DNA of 64,000 nucleotides, taken from positions 1,302,001 through 1,366,000 of the forward strand of contig WWBZ02000016.1 in assembly GCA_011503125.2 (NCBI GenBank). The letters are read 5' to 3'. Made by a program: the position numbers and the translations under genes. Each line of letters opens with the position of its first letter. The stretch's first letter is position 1. The notes under the pieces were generated by a model, which saw only the letters and a list, made by a program, of their open reading frames with translations, was not told where the DNA came from and did not search any database. Below, one piece after another: positions 55,248 through 64,000 of this stretch. The DNA comes from Botryosphaeria dothidea (Eukaryota; Ascomycota; Dothideomycetes; Botryosphaeriales; Botryosphaeriaceae).

Positions 55248-56321
55248 CTATTTCCTTTTTGGGACTGTGCAATTCCAGCGGCTGAGAACCGGGGGGAACA
55301 AGAGCTCCCCGCTCTTTCCTTCTTTTGTATTCCACCTTTTTCCACAAGCGTCGCCCAAAATGAACACTGGGGAGAATGAAACATCTTCAGTGACGATATG
55401 CTAGCGTCTCTGTCCAAACCTCAGACAATCTCCGTCTGGTGCTTACCGGGATCAAAAGCGTGGCATACAGTCCACACTTCGTGCACTCTGCGTCTCGTTC
55501 ATCAATCGCCGCGATAGAAACTCTGTAGATCTTCTCACTCTCCAACTTTTCCGTTGGACGTGATGCTCTTCACCAATAGATGCGATGCGCGTTGTTGAAG
55601 ACTTTACGCATTCCATTACCCATTTACTACTTACTGCCTTCCATATCTGCCTTCGCCCTGAACCGCGTGCAACCCGTCAGTCATCCCAGCGTAGGAATGA
55701 AAAAAAGATGTCATGCGCACAAGGAAAAGAAAGGAGAAAGGTCGAAGAGGATTCTCTCTCACCATCCAAGAAAATGATCTGTGCAAAAAAAAAGGAAGGG
55801 GACTAGGGGATACTGGGAGGGAAATAATATGCTACAATGCCACTACATGCCATAGTGAGGAAAGCCCAAAAAAGGAAACAACAGTAAAACCCGTGCATTC
55901 GACCTGAAGACCCAATAATGCCCTAGCCAGCCCTGATGTGGAAAAAAGCCCTCTTTACGCTTACTGATGCTGATTACGAACTCGGAAGGTTATGATGCTC
56001 GGTGTCATGGCTTTGAGAAAGTCCGAGGGTATCAAGCAACCAACGACAACAACACACTCAAAGTGGGAAAACGTAGGAGACACGAAAAGAAAACAAAAAA
56101 ACAACAAGAAGCCTGATTACAGAAGACTTAAGAGGTATAGAGCCTGAGAAAGGAGAGAGAGAGAAAACAAGAAAACAGAAAACCAGGGAAATGTTTTTTC
56201 TCTTCGCAGAACCCGTACACGCAAAAAACCCGAACCTTGCTGTTTATAACCTGCTCATCCGCCATCACCTGCAAACCCTCTTTCTCCAGGCCTTCTTATC
56301 CTAATATTTACCTCCCATCCT
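55248..56321. other. intergenic, purine-rich low complexity
   Basis: About 1.07 kb. 55680-56200 is very A/G-rich (runs of aaaag and gagaga). Its right part should be the 3' UTR of the coiled-coil gene on the minus strand. No gene is supportable. Confidence 0.5.
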
Positions 56322-58892
56322 TTAATAGTTCATCCCTCTGCTAGCTTGACTCGCGCGACTCGGACTCGTGCGGCTTCTTTCATCCTCCTCCAGAACATCG
56401 CTCAACCTTGTCGGATGGTGATGGCGCATACCCGCCCACTCACCATAACCCGCACCGCTGTAGTCCGGAGCACTCACACTCGGGCCGTAGCCGGGATCGC
56501 TGGGACCGGCAGTGCTGGTGCCGCTAAGGCGGCCCATCGCTGAGGAGGGAATGCCATAACGCTGTGCGAGTTCCTGTTCGTGTGCAATATCGGAGCCTAC
56601 GTCATAATCATCTTCACTGCCCTCACCGCTCTGCTGCGAACGCGAGCGAGCGTGGCCGAAGCTGACATTTCCGCCGCGATACCGGGCGGGAATACGCCGG
56701 CCTTGGTTATCGAGGATAAAATTGCCGTGCTCGTCGATCAACCAGTCGTCTTCGCCACCCATCGAGCTAGTGTCTTCTACCGATGAAGGAACATAAGATC
56801 GCTCACCGCCTGACGGGCTCATCACACCGCTAGTTGGCGTGCGGCCTCCAGGAAGGAAGGTTCCCTCATGTTGATAAAAATGGTCGTCTGCCGCAGCAGT
56901 TGGTGAGGGCAGTCCTGCCGCAGTGCTGCCGGGAGTGTATATATGCGGTTGCAAAGGTGCTGGAGAGATACTTGGCTGGACGTTAGCACGAGTCGTGGGT
57001 GCACCAAGACCTTGAGTGGTATTCGGATGTGAGGGTTGGTAAGTGCCCTGCGCTAGTGATGGCACATCGGGCTCGTGATGCAAACGGGAGGGCTCGGTAA
57101 ACGGATCGGTGTCGGTCGGCGACTGCGGATCTTCGTAGCTGTAGCCACCTTCGATGTTTGCGGGTTGTTGGTGGCCGTGACTACCACCCTGACCGGTGTG
57201 CTGCGACATGCTTCCATGCCTGCTCATGCCAGGTACCATAGGCACGACCTGAACGCCACCAACGAGAGTCGGCTGGCCCTCGCGCAAGGAAACAACACGC
57301 TCCCGCTCCTCTTGCTCACGGCGACCAAGCTCTTCCCATGCCCTCCTAGCTTCATCCTTCGAGATGCTGAGCTCACGCTGCATCTCTTGAACCATCTTGT
57401 TGGCCTTTACGCTCTTTTGCTTTTCCAAACGCAACTGTTCCAGTGCCTCTTCCCGTGCCGCACGTTCTATCTCCATAGCTTTGCGTAGCTCACCGGAAGC
57501 CTCTTGCTGGCGTTCCTGCTCGCTTCTAGTCTCGTAAAACCAACGTTGAAACTTGCGCTCTGATGAAGCACGCAAACGCTGCAGTTCTACAACAGCGTGG
57601 AAAAGATTGGCACCGGCCGCAGAAAGATCGGTTATCTGGCGGGACATCTGCTGGGTCATAGACTGGCCCGCTAGCTCCTCTTGGTTCTGTTCGAGGCGAC
57701 GAATCCAATATGACGTGAGGCCCTCCCAATGCGAAGACAATTGCTCCCAGCGTTCGAATGCATGGGGAAATGTCGAAATAGTTGGGTCACGGGCTTGTCC
57801 GTCTCCCGCAACACGCGATTGGCTGGTAGAAGGTCCAGCAGAAGCCCCGGGGCGCGCCTGAGATGCAGAACCAAACGTTTGCCTCGCCTGTGCCGATGAC
57901 GGTTGTCCAGCGCGAGCCGATGAGGAACCCGGGGCTGTTTGCTGGGGAGCTGCCCGCGGCTGTCCTTGGGAAAGGGACGGGCCCCGAGAGCGCGCAGCCG
58001 CTGCCAGGTCTTGAGGCTGTCCTCGGCCGGGTGATACAACAGGACCTCCTGGGACTTGCTGAGGGCGATCGCCCTGGCGGGGACCAGAGGTGGTGTAGGT
58101 GGGATATGCGGCTTCCGCAGAGGTTCTGCCAACTGCAGGCTCGGCTCTTCCATATTCTTGAGTCTGGCCAGCAACGCCAGCAGCGGCAGCTCTCCGCTCT
58201 GCATTCTTTCTGCGCTGTTCCTCCTGCTGAGCCCGTTGTATTTGTTCCTCATGTTCTTTAGCTGCCTCGGCCTCGGCTTGCTTGCGTGCTGTCTCGCGTT
58301 CCTGGCGCGCTCTCATGATCTGCTGGGGCGTGCGCATAGGCGCCGGCGCTTGCTGGACCGGTACCGGGCCGGCGGCAGAGCGGGCGCCGCCGTTGGCCGC
58401 GCGGCCGTTGCCGCCGAGGAGGTCAGACATTTGGGCGTTCTCTTCGGCCAAATCGGGAGTGAATGGGTTGGGACCGCGGAGGGCTTCTTCGAGCGCGTAC
58501 AGGATGGCGGCTTGTGTGCGCCGCGAGATGCGAAGCGCAGGATGGGGAGCGGAGGGATCGTCCTCAGCTAGCGAATTCCTGCGCGAGTTGGCGGCTTCGC
58601 GGGCAGACTCCCAGTGCTCCTGGGCGGTGTCTCGCGGGGAGGAAGCGGCTGCTCGGCGGTTGAGGTCCTGTAGCTCTGGGGTGCGACGGAGGGTGTGGGG
58701 AATGCTTCCGGACGAGCTCGAGGGTCGCGATAGAGGCTCGAACTGGCGGTAGAACTGCTGCGCCTGCTGCTGGCGTTGCTGGAGAGAGGTCGTGTAGGGT
58801 TCGTGACGGTCGTGGGTCTCGTGAGCTTGCGGCGGCGGACCTGCGGCCGACACGCTGGTCGACAGCTGCGCGCTGCGGGCTGGAGACGTCAA
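56322..58892 (-). CDS. large disordered/coiled-coil protein, conserved-looking; 5' end unresolved
   Basis: Open frame of 856 codons, ending RTSPSRASQASRGMNY. The first codon shown is TTG, and the first in-frame ATG is at about residue 155, after sequence that already looks structured (ISRRTQAAILYALEEALRGP). A 5' exon is therefore missing from this model; a CAG acceptor at 58914-58916 keeps the frame open to 58913. There is an Arg/Glu/Gln coiled coil at about 195-240 and another in the middle (FHAVVELQRLRASSERKFQRW to ELSISKDEARRAWEELGRRE). The C-terminal half has GGEDDWLIDEHGNFILDNQG. The long flanks are Pro/Ser/Gly-rich and disordered. I do not recognise the family; a scaffold or cytoskeletal role would be a guess. 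Confidence 0.7.
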   Translation of the reverse strand: MTSPARSAQLSTSVSAAGPPPQAHETHDRHEPYTTSLQQRQQQAQQFYRQFEPLSRPSSSSGSIPHTLRRTPELQDLNRRAAASSPRDTAQEHWESAREAANSRRNSLAEDDPSAPHPALRISRRTQAAILYALEEALRGPNPFTPDLAEENAQMSDLLGGNGRAANGGARSAAGPVPVQQAPAPMRTPQQIMRARQERETARKQAEAEAAKEHEEQIQRAQQEEQRRKNAERRAAAAGVAGQTQEYGRAEPAVGRTSAEAAYPTYTTSGPRQGDRPQQVPGGPVVSPGRGQPQDLAAAARSRGPSLSQGQPRAAPQQTAPGSSSARAGQPSSAQARQTFGSASQARPGASAGPSTSQSRVAGDGQARDPTISTFPHAFERWEQLSSHWEGLTSYWIRRLEQNQEELAGQSMTQQMSRQITDLSAAGANLFHAVVELQRLRASSERKFQRWFYETRSEQERQQEASGELRKAMEIERAAREEALEQLRLEKQKSVKANKMVQEMQRELSISKDEARRAWEELGRREQEERERVVSLREGQPTLVGGVQVVPMVPGMSRHGSMSQHTGQGGSHGHQQPANIEGGYSYEDPQSPTDTDPFTEPSRLHHEPDVPSLAQGTYQPSHPNTTQGLGAPTTRANVQPSISPAPLQPHIYTPGSTAAGLPSPTAAADDHFYQHEGTFLPGGRTPTSGVMSPSGGERSYVPSSVEDTSSMGGEDDWLIDEHGNFILDNQGRRIPARYRGGNVSFGHARSRSQQSGEGSEDDYDVGSDIAHEQELAQRYGIPSSAMGRLSGTSTAGPSDPGYGPSVSAPDYSGAGYGEWAGMRHHHPTRLSDVLEEDERSRTSPSRASQASRGMNY

Positions 58893-58913
58893 TTCGGCTG
58901 AGGGCCAGCAGCC

Positions 58914-60821
58914 CTGAGGAATGCTCAGTCGCGGAGCCTGGTTACTGGGTCGTCAGGTGCGGGACGGAAAGACAGCTGCGTGGTGCTGTCGGGGTGCAGG
59001 AGAGCTTGTCCGGGAAGAAGCACAAGGAATGCTGGGGCTCCTGACAGAAGGCCAGAGTCAGTAGATGAGGAGGCAGGCAAGCGCTTCAGCGCGCCAGGGC
59101 GCAGACAGGAGGACTTGGGCGCGCGCAATGGCAAGAGGCTGGCAGGTGGTGAAAATGGGGAGGTCGGGCCAATCCGCGGGCTGGCGGCTGGCTCTGGGTG
59201 CACGGTGAAGCGAGGTCGACGCGCGCAACTTCAACGGCGTCACCGCAGGACGACTGACTTACCGCGGCCACCGGATTCTGGAACGTCGAGGCGCCGGACG
59301 GTCGACGCGCGCGCATGCCGCAGCGCGCTCGCTCTGCGCAGGCCGGAGCGTGGTGGGTGTCGGCGTCGCGGGCAGCTGTGGGCGTGTCGCGGGCGAGGGC
59401 GAGGGCGCTTTGGCTGGCGCTGGGCGAGCTGCTGGCGGGAGCTGCTGGCGGGAGCTGTGCTGGAGCTGAGAGGCGCCGCTGGACTAGGCACCGTCACCGC
59501 AACGTCCTGGGCACGCGCAGTTTTTTCAACGCTGCTGGTGGCGAGGTGCAGGAGGAAGACAAGGAGCCTGGAGAGGAGAGCAATTGGCGCAACGCACGCT
59601 CTCGTCGCGCAGGCGCAATGCGTTTGCGTGCACCGGTCAGCCTGTACCTCCTCGCCGCGATCCCTGGCGTCTCTCGTCGTGGTCAGGTCGGCAGCCAGTG
59701 CACGGCGACTCCTCCGGGCCTGGAGACGGCTGTGCTAGCGGGTCGCGCGGTCCGGGCATTCAGCAGGATACAGAGATTGAGGGCATGTGCGTACAAATTC
59801 GTGCCAACGCATCGTGCCGGAGCGCTCCCTGTCGTCATCTCGAGCCGTGCAGGTGCAGGCATCCCGCCGCCGCGGGGCCTGTGGCTGGTGCAGAGACGAG
59901 AAGCCGCCCAAGAAAGCGCTCCCCGGCCGGCGAGACGCGCTGCACGTCACCCATCGCGAGAGCGCTGCGCGAAGGAGATCCAGCGTCTTTAAAACACCAG
60001 CCTGAGCCCTGCCAACGCCCTGCCGCCCGCATCCCGCGAAGCCCAGTGGCCGCATGCGTGACGGCGAGCGCGTGCGGGAGCCTATCAGGACGCGCAGCAG
60101 CCCTTGCACACACCCAAGCACCCAAGCTACCAACGACGCCTCTGTGCCCATCTCACCACCACCCCAGGGGGCCTCCTTCAGCCGCCCCTCGCGGCACGCC
60201 TTTGTTTACTTGTGGCACCACGCAGCCGCGCCCTGCCGGGAGTGTGCGGCTCAGCTTATTAGCATGAAAGCGCTGCCGGGAACTTGCCTGAAGGCATTGC
60301 TCTTCCAGAAGCCGCACCGCACGGCACCGTGACTCAGATGAAAACACCATAGCCGTGGTTGCCGGAACTATCACGGTTCAACCGTTGCCTCAACCCGGCC
60401 CCGCCGCGAGTCAAGCCCGGTGGGTGCACCGTTCTTTTCTTCGAGAACACCCCGCACGTCCGCCCCGAGGTGCGCGCAGCTTCCTAAACACGTCATGGCC
60501 GAAGCTCAGGGGTGGAGCCTAAAAGGCTGCACGTCGGCGGTGTACACACTCCGCGATTCATGCCCGCATATAGTCCGATTGATAATTCTGCTTCCGCCAT
60601 AGCACAAGAAACAGACCAAGTACGTGTACCGGCTAAGAGACTAAGTCTGAAGTGTAAATCCCGCCCACAGCCGCGCCGTCAGCAATAGCAAATGTAAAGG
60701 TCCCTTTTGTAATCCAAGCAACGCACCATCTCCCTCGATCGTCAGAGAGAATCTTTCGGAAAAGTGGAAAAAGAGGAACTACACCACCGCAGGAGTGGAG
60801 AAGCAACCCGCACCATGGAAA
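58914..60821. other. intergenic, GC-rich; probable missing 5' exon nearby
   Basis: About 1.9 kb between the coiled-coil protein and the Spt16 stop. The missing first exon of the coiled-coil gene may lie in 58930-59500, but I could not choose one. Frames at 59315-60267 overlap on both strands and are Arg/Pro/Ala-rich; they were rejected. Confidence 0.4.
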
Positions 60822-63800
60822 TTACCGCTTCCTCTTCCTTCCGCCCCTATCGTCATCCGAGCCATGACCAGCGTCCCGATCCTTCTTCTTAGCTTTTTTC
60901 TCCAGTTCGTCCCAGTCCTCGCCCTCGCTAACCTCGCTGGGAGCCTCGCTCTCTTCTTCATCCGACGCATACTCGTCAAAGTCGCTTTCCTCCTCCGACT
61001 CAGACTCACTCTCGGCAAGCTCCGAATCGCTAATCTCGAAGTTGCTCTCTGCCTCTTCGCTCTCTCCAGCACCTTCTTCCTCGTCCGAGTCTGCTGCGAT
61101 GAACGACCATCCGCCGTCCACAAAGAATTGATGCGGGTCTGCCTGCACCGTCTTCATGATAGTTGCCCAGTTTAGGTTGACCGGTCCCTCGGAGAACGGG
61201 ATCTCGACGCTGTCCAGCCAGTCCTTGACCGCATCCAGCGACTCCACCGGAATTGTGTTAATATGGGCCGGGGGCCGCGTGAAGTCCTTGAAGACGACCA
61301 CCATGTCGAAATTCTTCAATCCGAATTGAACACGTTCCAGGTGGACAACCTCGATTTCGTTAAGCGTGATGACGAGGAATGGGGGCTCCGTAAGCTGCAC
61401 CAAACAGTCCGTAGTCGGCTGGATCCACACGCTGGACCGCGATGGGACACCGTTGAAGCCGAGCTCTCGGAATGGAATATCGACGCCGACGTTCTCGTTC
61501 CGTCCGGCATCCGCAATCTTCTCAGCGAACGCCTTAAACTCTTTATCGAGCTGTGCACGCCGCCTGCGTTCCTCCTGCTCAGCCTCAAATTCTTCCTCAT
61601 CGCCATACCGATGCTTCCGCTTCCGGTTGCCCGTCTCGTCAAACTGCATCTCGGTAGCTTCTCGGTAGAATTGAACATCTTTAGCCTTCTTCTTGCCAAT
61701 CATAATCGGGTTCTTGAGGTGCACGTGAATGATGACCACGAGCTCGTGTTGGCATGGCTGGAAGAATAAATGCTTGATGTTACTGAACAGGACATCAATC
61801 TTTTGTCCGTTTCCGTGGTTGTAGCGGAGACCATTCTGATGAATCTCAACGGCGCCGGGCACTCTCTTGCCATCCAGTGCTGGGCGAACGAAGATCATGT
61901 CGATTACGGCGGGTTTGCGGTCTGCTTGACGTTAGAATTTGCAGTGAGCTCTTGAGAAGGATGATCTTACTCTTGACAGTGATGAGCTTGTCCTGTTCTA
62001 CAACATCCTCCATTTGCTTCTTCTCTTGTTCGCGGCGGACTGATTCCTTCTTCAGTTCCGTAATTTGCTTTGCGATCTGCTCCATGCGATCAAGATCCCT
62101 GGAACGGAAGGTCAAGGAGCGGACGAAGTGGGCTGTGGGATCCTCGAACGGCTGGTCATCCTTGCGGCCGACACCTTGACCCGGAGAGAGAAAATTGATA
62201 CGGAGTGATGTGTAGTCGCCTTCGGGGCTGTTGCTGGCATTCTTGATGGTGTTGATGTGGAACGGCACCGGGCGACCCATGATCGGCAGGACAACGGTAA
62301 GGTTTTTCTCGTCCACGACGACAATCAAATCCTTGACCCTGGGCGGGAATTGATTGTCACGCTTGTATGACTCGAAACGTTTGAATTTCTTCTCCGAGGT
62401 ACCATTGATGGTACCGGCTCCCGCGCCGTAGGTATCGAGGCCCTCGCGCTGCTTCCTTGCGTGAAGCTCCTTTTGGTGCTCACGCCGCGCCTCCTCTTTC
62501 TCCGCGTTCTGATTGGTTTGGCGCTCGTGGCGCAGGCGAGTCTTGGTGATGTTTGAAGAAGCAACGGCACCAACGCGGGGATCCTTCTTCGCTTTGGGTT
62601 TCGATGACTTCTCTTCCTCTTCATCCTTGAAGAAGAAAGAGCACGACTCGAGGTCAGAAGAGGAGTCTTTGGTGAAAATGACGACATCGCTGGCTGTCAC
62701 ACGGACAGTATCAGTGATTATCAGAGAGTATTTCTTGCTCTTGCTGTCCTGTGGCTCTGAATTGGCCAAATCACTGAAGCTGGTCGTGACTTGCAGTGTC
62801 ATGCCATCCTTCAGAGTGCGGGTATTCTTGGCGTTCAGCAAAAGCGTCGGATCCTTGAGCTCAATGCCAATGCCACTGCCGACATTCTTCGGGAAGTGCT
62901 TTTCCAGCTCAGGCTTCTTTGACTTCACGAGACCAAGAGCCTTGCTGTACACTTCCTTCGCCTGGACACCATCCTTGATACTGCTCAGCACCGTCTGGTG
63001 AACTTGTGACAAGAGCTTGTAATTCGATTCCTGTGACTTGTTCGGATCCACCATGTAGGTTCTAGCTATCATCGAGGAGTAGCTTTGGTAGCGAAGACCA
63101 AGAGCAGCCACAATCACGCCGGCATGGAGGTTGTTTTTGTCCGAATCGGCCGAGAACTTGAGATCGTAGTTGCCACCGCTCTGCACAACAGGCTGGAAGC
63201 TCCAATCCAAGTTCATGGGATCGAAGTTGTTTGAGACCTTCAGCTTCTGGAAGAACTTGGAATCATCCAACTTGTTGGAAACCTTATCGGCAAGGACTTG
63301 GTGGGTGATTTTCTTCTCGGCGTCGAGGATTTCGGACATCTCGTCGACGAAGTAGTTGGCGATACCGCTCGAGGCCTTGGAAGCATCGCGAATGGCCCTC
63401 TACCTAGTGTTAACAGCGCAATTGTTTCTATCGGCTTGCGGCACTTACCAGCTCTTTCTCATCCTTCACAGACAAGGCAGCGCTCGAGAGAGAAAGGGCA
63501 ATGTCGACTTCCTCAACATCCTTGAAGATATCGCCATAAGCCTTCTTCCACTCTTCGACGAATGGTCCGGTCGACTGATCCTTGGTGAGCACGCCGACCT
63601 TCTTGCCAGCAGCCTTCATGACTTCGAGACACTGCTGGAACTGCTTGGCATTCTCATCGGCATCCTTGCCACGGATATGGAGCTCGACCGGGACTTTGCC
63701 ACCCTTGAGAGGCTCAAGGTAGGCAGCTACGGCGTGGTCAGCCTCACGTACGCGCTACGAGGCAATCGAGCTCTTACCCTTTTTCTTTGTAGTAACTATG

Positions 63801-64000
63801 TGAATGGCGTCCTGGGTAATTACGAAGAGGGTCGTGGGGAACTCGTAGCCTAGCAGCCAGAGCTATAGCACACCGTCAGGTTAGCAGTCGTGAACTGGCA
63901 AGGAGGATACGGGCACGGAATGGTAGCTCACCTGGAAAGCGACATTCTTAGGGTAGGCCTGGGCGTCATTCGCCTTGCCGACCATAATGACGATGGAGCT
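60822..64000 (-). CDS. SPT16: FACT complex histone chaperone Spt16 (5' end beyond window)
   Basis: Large subunit of FACT, which loosens and rebuilds nucleosomes during transcription and replication. Five exons are visible, 63932-64000 (running off the edge), 63778-63862, 63449-63726, 61971-63399 and 60822-61921, all joining in frame. Seen in order are the end of the peptidase-like N-terminal domain ([53 protein letters not shown]), the aminopeptidase-fold lobe ([36 protein letters not shown]), a middle PH domain ([34 protein letters not shown]) and the Rtt106-like domain ([20 protein letters not shown]). An acidic tail rich in Asp, Glu and Ser ends in GGRKRKR, a likely nuclear localisation signal. 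Roughly the first 60-70 residues are missing. Confidence 0.95.

Noticed and set aside
59315..60267. Two overlapping plus-strand frames of more than 220 codons
   Set aside because: Arg/Pro/Ala-rich, GC-driven, overlapped by equally open frames on the other strand, with no domain pattern.

Overview
The window is nuclear DNA of a filamentous ascomycete (Pezizomycotina; Dothideomycetes is my best guess, not proven). Genes have short GT-AG introns of about 47-85 bp. The carotenoid enzyme is the fungal lycopene cyclase/phytoene synthase fusion, the laccase ends in the ascomycete DSGV plug, and an Argonaute is present. I modelled about two dozen protein genes; most are intact and spliced, and two are cut by the window edges.

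Layout. 0-5 kb: 5' end of a 2-Cys peroxiredoxin, an acetyl-CoA transporter (SLC33A1 type), a small membrane ORF and the kinetochore protein CENP-O/Mcm21. 5.6-8.2 kb: an F-box/ankyrin gene interrupted by an in-frame TAG, and an orphan acidic protein whose frame also stays open past its TAG. 8.9-20.2 kb: a carotenoid/retinal cluster of opsin (carO), phytoene desaturase (carB), lycopene cyclase/phytoene synthase (carRA) and, divergently, a carotenoid-cleaving oxygenase (carX type). Together they make beta-carotene, cleave it to retinal and load it on a light-driven proton pump. 20.4-23.3 kb: a PLP aminotransferase and an orphan protein. 23.8-27.1 kb: an intact 1039-residue divergent Argonaute lacking two of the four slicer residues. 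28-33 kb: proteasome subunit Rpn5, an FSH1-type serine hydrolase and the WD40 protein Ipi3. 34-36.5 kb: an OPT oligopeptide transporter. 39-48.7 kb: a Kex2-site secreted peptide, a Crh-type GH16 wall transglycosylase, an SMP-30 lactonase, a laccase with a long mucin-like N-terminus and a small secreted protein. 50.5-53 kb: an MFS transporter. 54.6-55.3 kb: two tandem tRNA-Gly-like Pol III genes with about 80-100 nt inserted in the anticodon arm. 56.3-58.9 kb: a large coiled-coil protein. 60.8-64 kb: Spt16 of FACT, running off the right edge.

Scattered between the genes from 22 to 54 kb are eight copies of a 60-90 bp palindromic element, MITE-like, whose arms share the core GAAGCATTCGTCCGGATG. 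Copies lie just beyond the Argonaute stop codon and after several other genes. The most unusual items are the slicer-deficient Argonaute, the hairpin element family and the paired tRNA-like Pol III genes.
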